Source: Endomychus coccineus | Lineage: Eukaryota; Arthropoda; Insecta; Coleoptera; Endomychidae | Direction of reading: 5' to 3' | Assembly: GCA_958510875.1 (NCBI GenBank) | Contig: OY294067.1 | Location: 196,358,901 to 196,422,900, forward strand | Length of the DNA stretch: 64,000 nt | Shown: positions 52,775 through 63,626 of the stretch, piece by piece | Layout of the letters: every line of letters begins with the position of its first letter | Numbering within the stretch: position 1 is the first letter of the stretch | Program-made: the position numbers and the translations under genes | Notes under the pieces: generated by a model | What the model saw: only the letters and a program-made list of their open reading frames with translations | The model's database searches: none | Told to the model about the DNA's origin: nothing

Positions 52775-53455
52775 ATGAAGACCGTTCAACAAGAACAGAC
52801 ACTTCCAATCGAGAATTTAGATTTAAAAGTTGGAACTAATCGCGTTGGTAAACATGGTAAACTGTTACCAAACTCTTTTCGTGCTTTAATTTGTGGTCCG
52901 AGCGGATGCGGAAAAACAAACGTTATGTTATCGTTGTTATTCAATCCAAATGGTGTCAAGTTTGAAAACGTTTACGTATACTCGAAGTCATTATATCAAG
53001 ATAAGTACATACTGTTGCAGGAGATTTTGGAACTAGTAAAAGGAGTTGGTTATTTCCCATATAAAGACAATGAAGAAATTATAAGTCCGAACGATGCAAA
53101 ACCAAATTCTATTTTCATTTTTGATGACATATCCTGCGAGACACAACAGAAAATTCGAGAATATTATTCGATGTGTAGACACATTGACGCATCATATCTA
53201 TGTCAGGCATACTCTAAAATTCCTAAACAACTGATTCGCGATAATTCTAACCTGATCGTGTTATTTAAACAGGATGAAATAAATCTAAAACACGTGTTTG
53301 ATGAGCACGTATCCCCAGACGTTACTTTCGATCGATTCAAAAAGATGTGTTCTATGTGTTGGATGGAGAAATTTGGAACATTGATAATTGTTAAAGATTT
53401 CGATTTGAACAATGGAAGATACCGCAAAGGTTTCGATGTATATATTAAAGTGTGA
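52775..53455 (+). CDS. FtsK/HerA-type packaging ATPase of element 3
   Basis: Intact. The ATG at 52775 (MKTVQQEQTLPIENLDLKV) aligns with element 2; another in-frame ATG lies at 52763. Walker A (GPSGCGKT) and Walker B (IFIFDDI) are intact, as are CRHIDASYLCQAYSKIPKQL and LIVLFKQDEINLKHV. It is two codons shorter than the element 2 protein at the CRH segment (KD pair missing). Confidence 0.9.
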   Translation: MKTVQQEQTLPIENLDLKVGTNRVGKHGKLLPNSFRALICGPSGCGKTNVMLSLLFNPNGVKFENVYVYSKSLYQDKYILLQEILELVKGVGYFPYKDNEEIISPNDAKPNSIFIFDDISCETQQKIREYYSMCRHIDASYLCQAYSKIPKQLIRDNSNLIVLFKQDEINLKHVFDEHVSPDVTFDRFKKMCSMCWMEKFGTLIIVKDFDLNNGRYRKGFDVYIKV

Positions 53456-53480
53456 ACGTGAAATCTATAGCAAATACACA

Positions 53481-54371
53481 ATGGACGTTGAACGGTTAGC
53501 ACGTAAGCGAAAAATCGCTCAATTGGCACGATCTATATGAAAGAAATATCTCACATTGAAACTGGGTAAAACGGAAGAGGACGAGTCGATCAATAAATTA
53601 TTTAAACCCATATCGGAACCACTTCGGGAAATAATCAAATCCAATAATACACCATTGATTAAACGTGAAATTAAGCAAGAAAAGCATGATTCGGATGAAG
53701 AAGAGGAGGAGGAGGAGGAGGAGGATGAGGAAGATGAAAGAGGAACGGTATTGGATGTGAGCGATGCAAGTATGAAAACTGTTATTGAAGAGTCTGACAA
53801 CGATGATGAGTATGACGTATTAGAATCTTACCCAGAGTTACTTCAAAAATATATCGGTGATTATTGGTCAGGGAGTAGAAAAGTCGATAAAGTTTATTGC
53901 CCAGTTTACGATGCTAGTTCGTTGTCATGGTTACTAGGAGGTAAATTAATCGATTTCAAAAATGGAGATACTATCGTGACACAAGGGAGAAAATTCAAAA
54001 GTACCGTCGGTCTGTGTGAACTTATATTCTATGACAAACCTAGAAATTTCACCAAGAAAGATAAGATGAATTACAGGATGATTCTGAACTTGACAAATCC
54101 CCACAGAAATAGTGCTGGAAACTTGAAAGGTACTCGAAGATACAAGTACATTAAAATAATTCGACCTCTAATTCATGAGGAAGCTCTCGGTAGCGGTATG
54201 CAATTGACATATAACAATGAACCAGTGGAGTACGTGTACTGGGACGATCCAAACGAACTTGTCGAACGCCTAAAACTATTGATTGCTTCTCAAGAAGCTG
54301 GGAATACGTCGCACGATAATGAGATTGTTGCAATTATAAATGAACTTCGAGAGGCAGATATCATTTATTAG
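53481..54371 (+). pseudogene. DUF8207-like protein of element 3, one nonsense codon
   Basis: ATG 53481 (MDVERLARKRKIAQLARSI) is followed by a TGA at 53538-53540 (codon 20, element 2 has AGA). The frame is then open to 54371. It has a longer Glu/Asp run (EEEEEEEEDEEDE) and the conserved KVYCPVYDASSLSWLLGG, GLCELIFYDKPRNFT and C-terminal NEIVAIINELREADIIY. Confidence 0.75.
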
Positions 54372-54404
54372 ATGAGATACAATAGCGTTTGAAACAGTTA
54401 TATG

Positions 54405-54894
54405 ATGAGTCTCGACAAGTTTGGTAGGAGATCCAGGAGCGGAGGAGACGGTGTAGTGGACAGCGTCGATGTTCTCCGAATACGCTCGATGTTTAAGAAC
54501 GTTTTGACTCATACACCAGACGGTGATGTGGATATTAAAAATTTAAAAATTTCCAATATGAAAACACCTACTTTAAATAACGATGCTGCGAATAAGAAGT
54601 ACGTCGATAGCGCGATAATTGAAGTGGAAAAAAGGTTGATGGAACTTCTTGACAAGTATGCAAAGGCTAATAATCTTATGAATAAAGCTTTGAAGAATCT
54701 TCAAACCGATGTGCAGAAAGTGATAGACGTATATAAGAAACAGACTGAGGATGATATTGCGAAATTAACTAATGACATTCATAATATAACTACACATTAA
54801 AATGTATTCATCACTAGTCTGAAGAATATTGATAGCAAATTGGTTGTGTTGGGAGGAAATTCTGATGGAGTCAATCCTAATGCGATAATTCAGC
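54405..54894 (+). pseudogene. Fibre-like protein of element 3, truncated
   Basis: ATG 54405 (MSLDKFGRRSRSGGDGVVD) keeps the head motif TPDGDVDIKNLKISNMK and DAANKKYVDSAI and a coiled-coil part, then stops at 54798-54800. Element 2 continues for about 110 further residues. Remnant coding text (SLKNIDSKLVVLGGN) follows before the integrase start, so the tail was lost by stop and deletion. Confidence 0.65.
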
Positions 54895-55821
54895 ATGTTG
54901 CAACAAGGTAAAGAACAAGTTGTATATGAGCTTCATAAACCAAGTAGAAAGGATTTCAAACGCCGCCGAACAATCATAAAAGGTTTAGATGATCTATGGC
55001 AGATGGATCTGGCTGAAATGGGTAATTATGCGCGTGAAAATCGAGGATTTAAATTCATTTTAGTGATGATCGATTGCTTCTCAAAGTATCTATGGACTCG
55101 TCCGTTGAAAACGAAATCGGCTGAAGAGGTTCGGAAGGCTGTTGACTCTATTTTTTTGAAATCTAACGGGCGTATACCCACACATTTACAAAGCGATCAA
55201 GGAAAGGAGTTCTTCAATAAGCAATTTAAAGAGTTGATGAAGAAACATAAAATCAATCAATATAATACTTATTCTGTGAAGAAAGCAGCCATTGCAGAAC
55301 GCGTTATTCGAACGTTGAAAGAAGCGCTCTATAAACATTTCAGTTTGAGTGGGAAATACAAATGGTTTGATATACTCGAAGAGATCACTGAAAAATATAA
55401 TAAGCGTAAGCATAGAACCATCAATCTGGCTCCGTGTAAAGTGACAAAACATAACGAAAGTGAGATATTGAAGTGATGCTACTCACACGTCGAGCTAGTT
55501 CTACCACACAAATACAACGTTGGAAATGTGGTGCGTATCAGTAAGGCAAAACATATTTTCGAAAAATCGTATACGCCTAATTGGTCAGCGGAATTATTTA
55601 AAATTATAAAATTTAAAATTACGAACCCTGTTACTCATCTACTCAAAGACATGAAAGATTCCCCAATCACCGGATGCTTCTACGAAGAGGAATTACAAAG
55701 AACGAAGCAACCCGAAGTATATTTAATTGAGAAAGTACTCCGAAAAAAAGGTAATAAAATGCTAGTTAAATGGTATGGTATGGAGGATAAGAGTTAGATA
55801 CAGAATACCGATATAGTATGA
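54895..55821 (+). pseudogene. DDE integrase of element 3, two nonsense codons
   Basis: ATG 54895 (MLQQGKEQVVYELHKPSRKD). The catalytic residues are present in LWQMDLAEM, LQSDQGKEFF and KAAIAERVIRTLKE. TGA at 55474-55476 cuts the protein after the core and TAG at 55795-55797 replaces the Trp of the chromodomain end. Between and after them the frame is open to TGA 55819-55821. Confidence 0.88.
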
Positions 55822-55897
55822 TCTGCGCATGTTCAGATAAATATTTGGTATGTGTTGGTGGTAGAGAAGTTTGAATGCAACAGTCAGTTGTTGCGAA

Positions 55898-56590
55898 ATG
55901 TCTTTGCAAGATAGTCGGTTTTCCAACGCGAATAGTAGTAGTAGTATTAATGGTGATGAAGAGTTGGATAGAATTTTAGAAAAAATTGAAATAGCCTCAA
56001 AACATGAACAATTTCTATTAATGAATACGGTTTACCCACTGAGAGAAAATTTGGAGGTTAGATGTGGACTAAGCCCTGTGAGGAAATTCACTTCAACTAT
56101 CTCGTTGCATCAAAGAAATCAATATGGAAAACTCGTCTTTGGAAGATACGAATGGAACGACTTCATCAATATAGTGCGGATGAAGATCAAGGAATTCTTT
56201 GAGAGTCAACATGCACATTTCGATTCTACACCTATAGCATGTGGATATTATTGTCTAATATTACAGTGCGTTTATGCGAATAGCGTTAAAGTACTTCAAG
56301 TCACCAAGCACAATACTGATTTTTATTTGAGCGAGCAAGATGTACGTGAAATCATTATAATTAACGATGAAGTGTTATTTCATCGAGTGTCGTTCCTTGA
56401 ACAACTTGAATTTTGTTCATATTATTATAAGGTCATTGCAATAATTAAATCAATGAGGGGTCTTGCTAGTTATATGGAACTTTTGTATTGTTTTATAGAT
56501 GTTGCACCAGAAAGCTTATTAGCTAATACTCTTAGAGAGTTTATGTTTCCGCATAAGGATAAAATTATGTATGATTTAGAGATTGAGTGA
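55898..56590 (+). CDS. Conserved unknown protein of element 3
   Basis: 230 residues from ATG 55898 (MSLQDSRFSNANSSSSINGD), homologous to 35398-36129: LEVRCGLSPVRKFTSTISL, FFESQHAHFDSTPIACGYYC, LSEQDVREIIIINDEVLFHR. Intact. Function unknown. Confidence 0.65.
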   Translation: MSLQDSRFSNANSSSSINGDEELDRILEKIEIASKHEQFLLMNTVYPLRENLEVRCGLSPVRKFTSTISLHQRNQYGKLVFGRYEWNDFINIVRMKIKEFFESQHAHFDSTPIACGYYCLILQCVYANSVKVLQVTKHNTDFYLSEQDVREIIIINDEVLFHRVSFLEQLEFCSYYYKVIAIIKSMRGLASYMELLYCFIDVAPESLLANTLREFMFPHKDKIMYDLEIE

Positions 56591-56750
56591 GCAAGATGTA
56601 CGTGGAATCACTAACCATGCTAGTGGATTAGAACTCTTGTATTGTTTTATCGATATTCCATCAACAAATTTTTTTTTGTTTATTGACTAATACACTTAGA
56701 GAAATGTTATATATAAAAATAAGGTTATGTATGATTTAGAACAATAAATG
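56590..56750 (+). repeat. Partial tandem duplication of the preceding gene's 3' end
   Basis: GCAAGATGTACGTGGAATCA at about 56591 repeats 56334 onward; then a deletion; then CTTGTATTGTTTTATCGATATT and GTTATGTATGATTTAGA repeat 56483-56580. The copy is not open. Confidence 0.75.
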
Positions 56751-56911
56751 ATTTTTTATGAAAAATAGTCTTTCGGTTTGCTGTAAAGGGAGAGAGGAAA
56801 ATGAAACAAATCATCATCATCATAGAAATACTTTATTTATTTTCATAAAACAATAATAAACATAGATATGAAGTATGAACAATAATATGATGGATATATA
56901 AACTTATACAA

Positions 56912-59900
56912 TTATGGTGATAAAGAATAATGACCATAAGGTAAAGTGTTTATCCCATTACCAATTATGTGTCTTTTGCTGTCGAAAGGGCTGAGGGCAA
57001 TTTTATTTTGTTCGATTGTATACAATTTGAAACCGAATGAGCGGATAGATCTTCGTATGCGATACATCTCAATTCCTTCTTCTAAACATCTAACATAATC
57101 TTCGAATGTGATTGTGTTCCGCAACACAATCCTGCACCCCCTTCGCTTTCTTTGTTGGGTTACGATCCTGAACTGTATAACTATACATCTTGGATCTTAA
57201 CCCTACAAACATATCCATAATCATCCCCCCATTCTCATCCTTCATTAAGTCGACTACTTTTTTATTTACAAGTGGAATCTCAAAGTTGTTGTTTAGCGCA
57301 TAATCGCTCGTATCGAATTTATGAATATATTTATTGATGATGCTCTGATAAATATCATCATCAGTAATTATATGATAGATCAAACTATCTGTGTCAGTAT
57401 AACATAATCTTATCATTTCAGGATCTTTATAAAGTGTAAGCATGAAGTTGTAATGAAAATCGTACACACATGTTTTAGAAACGTCCAAAATCGTCATACC
57501 CACGTAAATTGGTTTATTGAATAACACTTCTAATTTATTTTGTTCAATGGCCACTAGATTCTCTTCAAATATTTTACTACTATTAAAATTGGGTTGTGAA
57601 ATATAATAACGAGCTCCATAAGGTCCATCCCATTTGTTAACTAATTTGACCGCTCTATGCTTTCGCACGTTCTCCATCGATTTCCCGAAAATAGCATTGA
57701 TGAGCAACTTGAATAGTGCTATCTCAAAGGAGTTCTTAGAAGCCGCTCTCAATCTAGTATTCAAATCAATATGGGCTTTCAACCACGGCGCTTGTTTAAA
57801 CTCTAGAACTCTATGGACTTTAGTTAGTACCATTCCTGAAGTCAAACATTGTTTTAAGTTTCTATAATGAATGATATATCTTGATTTTTTATGAAAAGTT
57901 GTTAATAATTTTGGTAATTTACTACCCGGTGGAGCTGTATGAGTTGGACAAAGAGGGAGATCTTTATGAAGGTCATCCAATGTTGTGGGATACTCCAAAT
58001 CAACCTCTAGAATGTACCCGATAGGGCTTTCATCGGAAACATGTTGTACGTCGATATTATCAACATTTTCAACCCACTTAAACCCATCGTAAGGTAAATA
58101 TTGAATCATAGCCCACCCATACAGATTACATACATCTAAATACATTAAATAACTATTTTCTTCTTGTGGATTATGATTATGCATATATTTATTGTTGGCT
58201 TTTGCAAATCGATTACTGCATTGACTCACACCCCCTCTAATCCCCCGTTCCAAAAATAATATCATATCGATATCTTTTAAATATTGTAGCGATACGTTTG
58301 TATATTTTAGCATACAATCCCATGTGAATGATGGAACAGTGAAGTAGTGTGCAGGATCTAAATCAAACAGGCCCACGCATTTGTTTCGGAAATTCTCGAA
58401 TACATCGGCCAGCAATAAAACGTCTGTTTTCAAATACAAATCCGAATAATCACTTAATTTTTACACTCAAATCGATTCCAAACTGATTGAGCGTGTTGAT
58501 AATCTTCCTCACTTATCGATTCATCTCAAAGTTTATTGGAGAATTTCTCGATCGGAGGAAGATTCTCATCGTTTTATTTCCCCCACTCATCCATGTGTTC
58601 GTACGGGAAAACTCCTTTACGTGTTAATAGTTTGAAGTTTTCTTGAGATAAGTGGGAAAACTCACGTTTCAAAATAGTCAAGTCATCCTCACTCAAATAA
58701 GAGACTAATTTATCTAAACTTGAATCCAAAAATCTACACGAGTCTATAAATCGAAATTTAACAATAGAATTTGTGGAGCTTCTGGTGGAACTTATATATT
58801 TCTCTTTATTCAAGGGGAGCACCTGAATATTTTGTTTAGACGATCTAGCCAAATCTCTAATTAATAAGAACATATCGTACCCACTCAAATTGTGAGCTAC
58901 GACCGGTACCACAAATTTATATTTATAATTTAAATTGCAATCTTGGTGGGCTAATCCTCGATATTTTCCTGTAAAATGACAATGATCTTTAACACGAATG
59001 TCACCCTCTTTGAACAACACACCACAAATGTGACATTTGGTTTCATACATTATACTGACTATACTAATTCCACCAAAATCAATGGGTATATTACATTTTA
59101 GTTTTAGATCGATGAATTCTCCAATTTTATCTAATTGTTCAGTCAACCATTTAGCCGGATTAGGCCCTCTATAACTATTGTAACGTGATAGGGAATCGTT
59201 GAAATGACATTTCAGGTAGAAGCCTACACTGTAAGCTTCATGTAGCTGCGTTCTGTTTGTGTATGAATTTGCACTAGATTGAGAGCAGTTTTGGATGGGT
59301 AATAATAGAGCTTCGAAATCAAAGTAGATAATAAAAGGTACAGGCAGTTTGTTTGAATGATTTTTGAATTTCAAATAATCCTCTTTGGGGAATGTTATTT
59401 TACAAGTATTCATCTTACCACAATCTTCGATATGATTATTGTACTTGATCTCACTCCAGAAATTATTCAAACATCTCTCACATAAGTAAGTTTTGTGTCT
59501 AGTGGTAATTTGAGAATTTACTAATCTTGATAAATTTTTAATTAAACAGTAATGAAATTTCACTATCGGATCTACTTGAATGGAGGAGGAGGATGATGAT
59601 TCCTCTTCGCGGTAATACTTGTCTTGAATCAATAATAAATTGAAGTGTTTTTCGAGTTTATTTCTGGTCAGGTATGCAGGGAGAACCTTTAATTTCTCCC
59701 CATTTTCATTTTTACATAATTGTAGAACAAACACAAGAATAGAAATATTATTATTTTTCTCAAATATAGGGATTTGTAAAATGGGTAGGGGAAATGTTAA
59801 ATTTTGCAAATTCAAAACTGTACTAAAATGTGGATATGAAGATATTCGATCTGAATGTGGGTTAGTAGCAGGATGCAATCCAGCTGTTACTGCCCAAGCA

Positions 59901-60679
59901 AAACAGTATTCGTCATAATTTTTAATGTTAATAACTGCATGCTTAAGTTGGATTGCTTTAGGTAAAACAATATAGGAAGATCCTGAATTGATAGTTTCAT
60001 GTCTATTATTATTGATTTCTAGACTTATCACATCTCTGAGGCTCCACCCAATATCTCTTTCAGCGAATTGTTCCAGTTTAACTTGGAGTTTACCAATGAC
60101 ATACTCCTTAAACCACTCCAATAAATTGGTCAAAGTATCTATTGGAGCGGATTTTGTATGAAAATATTTGAATTCTACCTGAATAAGCTCTTCATTAACA
60201 TTGGGTTTGATATATTCACAACAAAATGTTGTGGTGACTTTAATAAAATTGCATATATGTAAAATTTTGACAACTCTAGAACTAAAGAGATTAAAAGCAT
60301 CATACAAAAAATTTAATGGGTCTAAATGTGAAATATTTATTATCAACCCAGTTCGAATTCGTTGAGAAAATGCAGACTCACCATCTTTCCAACGAATACG
60401 ATCGCTTCGATTTTTATTTGAGGAGGCGGGTTTATTTCGAATTTGTAATAAAATGTTGAATCTTCTTATATGTCCCACATTAGCTTGAACTTGATTTTTC
60501 TCCCCTAAATTGAGTGAATCTTTACTTAAATGCCTATTAAAACTTCTAATATATTTAGTACAAAAATCTATCCACTTTTGTGTCTCTTGAGGAGAGAATT
60601 TTGATTTTACGAGGTTCTTATGAGCTTTACCGATAATTTCAACAATTTCAGAACTAAGTTTTGCGATGGACGACTCCAT
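56912..60679 (-). pseudogene. Protein-primed DNA polymerase B of element 3, several breaks
   Basis: Starts at 60679 (MESSIAKLSSEIVEIIGKAH); the first 701 codons are open and contain exonuclease I (IIYFDFEA), the Cys/His cluster (CHICGVLF, then HCHFTGKYRGLAHQDC) and exonuclease II (AHNLSGYDMF). A cluster of breaks lies at 58440-58573 (TAA, TGA, and a one-base loss before the exonuclease III motif). The next 449 codons hold LYLKTDVLLLADVFE, motif A (YLDVCNLYGWAM), motif B (KLLINAIFGKSMEN) and motif C ([12 protein letters not shown]). A frameshift at 57090-57127 precedes the last segment, which ends LPYGHYSLSP. About 1,190 residues when whole, close to the element 2 gene. Confidence 0.92.
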
Positions 60680-60845
60680 AATAATAATGAGATAAACACC
60701 TCACCTTACAATAAATGAAACGATTTTAACGTTAAGGTTGCTGCTGCTACTTCCTCTCTGCTCCTATATCAATACTTGTCGGTACTTAATTTTTCCTCCC
60801 CTCGGAAAAGTTAGTCTATTGTTTTCTACTATTGGAGAAATGTTA

Positions 60846-60959
60846 TCACGTTTTGGTAGGAACCACTGAAAACTCTGCAAGCTCCACCAGAACAGCTGCA
60901 CCAAATTTTGTTTTGGTTGGTTTCAATCTCTTGATCTTATTTTCGAAAAATCCGTTTCT
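60846..60959 (-). pseudogene. Relic of the OB-like gene beside PolB in element 3
   Basis: Minus strand: acceptor TTTTTAG at 60960, then RNGFFENKIKRLKPTKTKFG followed by AAVLVELAEFSVVPTKT and TGA 60846-60848. It resembles VRTKFGESVLLEFDEFSMFL of 47356. A donor AAAAG|GTGAGTCTAT at 61203 would define an intron of about 244 bp, matching the intron of the element 2 gene. The 5' coding exon was not identified. Confidence 0.45.
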
Positions 60960-61019
60960 CTAAAAACAAAAATGAAAGTCCTTAATAACATATAACAACA
61001 AAGACGAATTTCACATGTG

Positions 61020-61160
61020 AAATTGAAGTGAAAAACAACTTATTGACATGGAGTTAATTTGAATTGGTTCAATTTGAAGTGAAAAACAACTTATTGATAT
61101 GGAGTTAATTTGAATTGTTTCAATTTGAAGTGAAAAATAACTTATTGATATGGAGTCAAT
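61020..61160. repeat. Three tandem copies of a 56-bp unit
   Basis: 'GAAGTGAAAAACAACTTATTGAYATGGAGTTAATTTGAA' at about 61024, 61077 and 61126, within the presumed intron of the OB-like gene. Confidence 0.85.
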
Positions 61161-61346
61161 TTGAAATAATAGTTCTCTTAGTAAAATAATAATATAGACT
61201 CACCTTTTAGATATAAGCACTACACAAAACACGAGTTGATTGTTTAAGGATCGAATGTATAATGACTAAGATCATGCAATCGCATTCCTAGATAACTAAT
61301 TCCACTCACAGTTGCTTACATAAGTAATGACATGAAATGACAACTA

Positions 61347-62508
61347 AATTCGCTTACTAACAAGTCTAGACTAGAGTATATCACTTATTGTTATTTGTTG
61401 ACCTAATGAATGAATCCATTGTATTCAATTATTCTCGTATAAACTGAATGTGATGACGCAGGTGTATGCAAACTTAATTGCTTCCACGTGTTCTCATATA
61501 CTCAATGTGGTTTCTGGTGTAATAATTTCATATACGTAAGTAATCATTTAACGTTTAGGAAATTTGTGGGTTATTTTAAAAGTTCATTATTTCTGGAATT
61601 ACGGTGTGGTTCAATAATAAATGACAGTATAGCTACAACATGAGTCAAATTTTTGAAATTCCTCGCGCAAACATCAGCAAAACACCTCATAGATGTCGTC
61701 CTTTGACGTTAGCATTTCTGACATGGACATCAAGCTATGATAGTTCATTAATATATCGTTTTTTTGAATTGAGATGGAACTTCCCGCGCGAAAACATTAA
61801 CAAAATACCTCATAGATGTCGTCCTTTGACGTTAACTGTTCTGACATTGACATTCAGCTATGATAGTTCATCGGTTTAGTGATAGATGGCGATATAGGCT
61901 ACAACATCGGTAACATTTTGAATTGGAGTCTCATAGATGTCGTCCTTTGACGTTAACTGTTCTGACATTGACATCCAGCTATGATAGTTCATCGGTTCAT
62001 AAATTTCCCGCGCGAAAACATTAACCTCATAGATGTCGTCCTTTGACGTTGACAGGTACGCATGACGGTTGATCGTCATAGATTTAGTCATTTGAAGTTA
62101 ACTGTTCTGACATTGACATTGAAGTATGATAGTTCATCGGTTCATTAAGAGATGGCGGTGATGTAGCTACAACATCAGTCATTATTGTGGTTTTGACGTT
62201 AACTCTTCTGACATTCGGTTCCAACGTCGGCCATGATAAACATCACCAAAACACCTCTACGTTTGAATTTGGCGGGTCGATGACGTCACATCCAACTAAC
62301 CTCACATCCAGACCTCTATGGTCGAAAGTTCTATAATCATCGTAAGCTCTATGGACACGTTTGAATTTCGCGGGTTAGTAACGTTACGTCCAACTAACCT
62401 CACATTCTATGACCCAGACCTCTATGGTCGGAAGTTCGGTGATCATCGTAAGCTCTATGGACACGTTTGAATTCCGCGGGTTAGTAACGTTACATCCGAA
62501 GTTGCGCG
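61347..62508 (-). repeat. Right terminal inverted repeat of element 3, outer end missing
   Basis: Reverse complement of 46974-47021 followed by 24018-22722. It contains the unoccupied foldback target (TTGTTATT 61388-61395). It stops at the base equivalent to 22722, so the last 58 bp including the AGT terminus are absent and a foreign integrase gene follows directly. Confidence 0.85.
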
Positions 62509-62926
62509 TTTTCTTTAACGTTCGAATAACAGGTTCAGCAATGGCTGCTTTTTTCACACTATACGTATTGTAATGATTGATATTGTGTTTCTTCATCAGA
62601 TCTTTAAAGCGTTCATTGGAGAATTCTCTTCCCTGATCTCTTTGCAGATTCCTAGGCTTACGATGTCCTTCTAACAATATAGAACCGACAGCTTTCTGAA
62701 CCTATTCGGCAGATTTCGTTTTCAACGGACGAGTCCACAGAAATTTCGAGGAACAATCGATCATAACCAAAATGTATTTGAATCCTCTATTTTCACGAGC
62801 GTAATTGAACATTTTAGCCAGATCCATTTGCCACAAATCATCTGAACCTTTTATGATTGTGCTGCGTCGTTTGAAATACTTCCTACTCGGCTCATGAAGC
62901 TCATGCTCAACTTGTTCTCTACTCAT
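62509..62926 (-). pseudogene. Integrase fragment of another Polinton, cut by element 3
   Basis: Reading from 62926 (SREQVEHELHEPSRKYFKRR), the core has LWQMDLAKM, a TAG near 62702-62704, LQRDQGREFSNERF and KAAIAEPVIRTLKK. It ends abruptly at 62508/62509, where element 3 begins, so the C-terminal half with the chromodomain is missing. Sequence differs clearly from the integrases of elements 2 and 3. Confidence 0.85.
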
Positions 62927-62943
62927 CTTATCAATGCGGAAAT

Positions 62944-63614
62944 CTAGTGTAGAATTGATTTTTTGAGTATATTCACAGGATTTGGAGCCGAAAGTTTCAC
63001 AGAGACCTGCTCTGTTGTTGTGGGTGATGAAGGTCTCTTCTTAGAAGGTTCCACAGATTTCATTCGTCGATCTAACGCCTCCACTTTACTAGTAATGTCA
63101 TTTAGACGTATGCTCACACCGTTAAATTTGTTATTGATCTCTTTCAATTGATTTCTGCTATCCCTCACATTATCACTGATTGTTTTATACTGTGATTTCA
63201 TATAGGCCTCCATTCCATTATATATGTATTCTGAATGTCCATCAGATGTTCATCAATGTTGAGAATAACCTTCGTATTCGTCAATTTATGTTCATTCAGA
63301 TCCTTGTTGATATCTTTGATCAGATTATCAACCCTCACATTGAAGGTATCTTTAAGACTAGTTTTCGTTTTTAGATTCAGTTTATGTGTTGGTTCATCAA
63401 CATATACTCTATTTGCAACATCTTCATTAAAATTTGGCGATTTTACGTTGCACAGTGTATGATTTTCCATATCATAACTTCCATCGCTCGTAAGGAATAA
63501 TCCTTGTCCGTGAAATTGTTTGAAATTTATATTAAATATATTTGTGTCATATATCCACATGGGAGAGGAGGCTCGATCGAACTTATCCATTGAGGTCATC
63601 CTTATAACTGTCAT
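62944..63614 (-). pseudogene. Fibre-like protein relic of the flanking Polinton
   Basis: From 63614 one frame runs 138 codons (MTSMDKFDRASSP, DGSYDMENHTLCNVKSPNF, DVANRVYVDEPTH) to a stop at 63198; the tail continues in another frame (63213-62944: SQYKTISDNVRDSRNQL, then a Pro/Ser-rich end). A frameshift near 63205 breaks it. Order relative to the integrase fragment is as in elements 2 and 3. Confidence 0.75.
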
Positions 63615-63626
63615 GGATTTGTCTTA

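Larger units (their letters stand above)
22664..62508. mobile_element. Polinton element 3, split by a foldback transposon and truncated at its right end
   Basis: The left end starts at 22664 with AGTAGATTAAGTGGGCTACT, resembling the left end of element 2 (AGTAGGTGTAATGGACTACT). Long inverted repeats (22664-24026 plus 46974-47021; 61347-62508) flank the gene set 47356-60679. The right end lacks the outermost part equivalent to 22664-22721 (about 58 bp). Net length without the nested DNA is about 16.9 kb. Genes: accessory ORFs, capsid, penton, Cys/His protein, protease, PLA2, ATPase, DUF8207-like, fibre-like, integrase, unknown, PolB. Many are broken. It inserted 48 bp upstream of the element 4 PLA2 gene. 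Confidence 0.8.
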
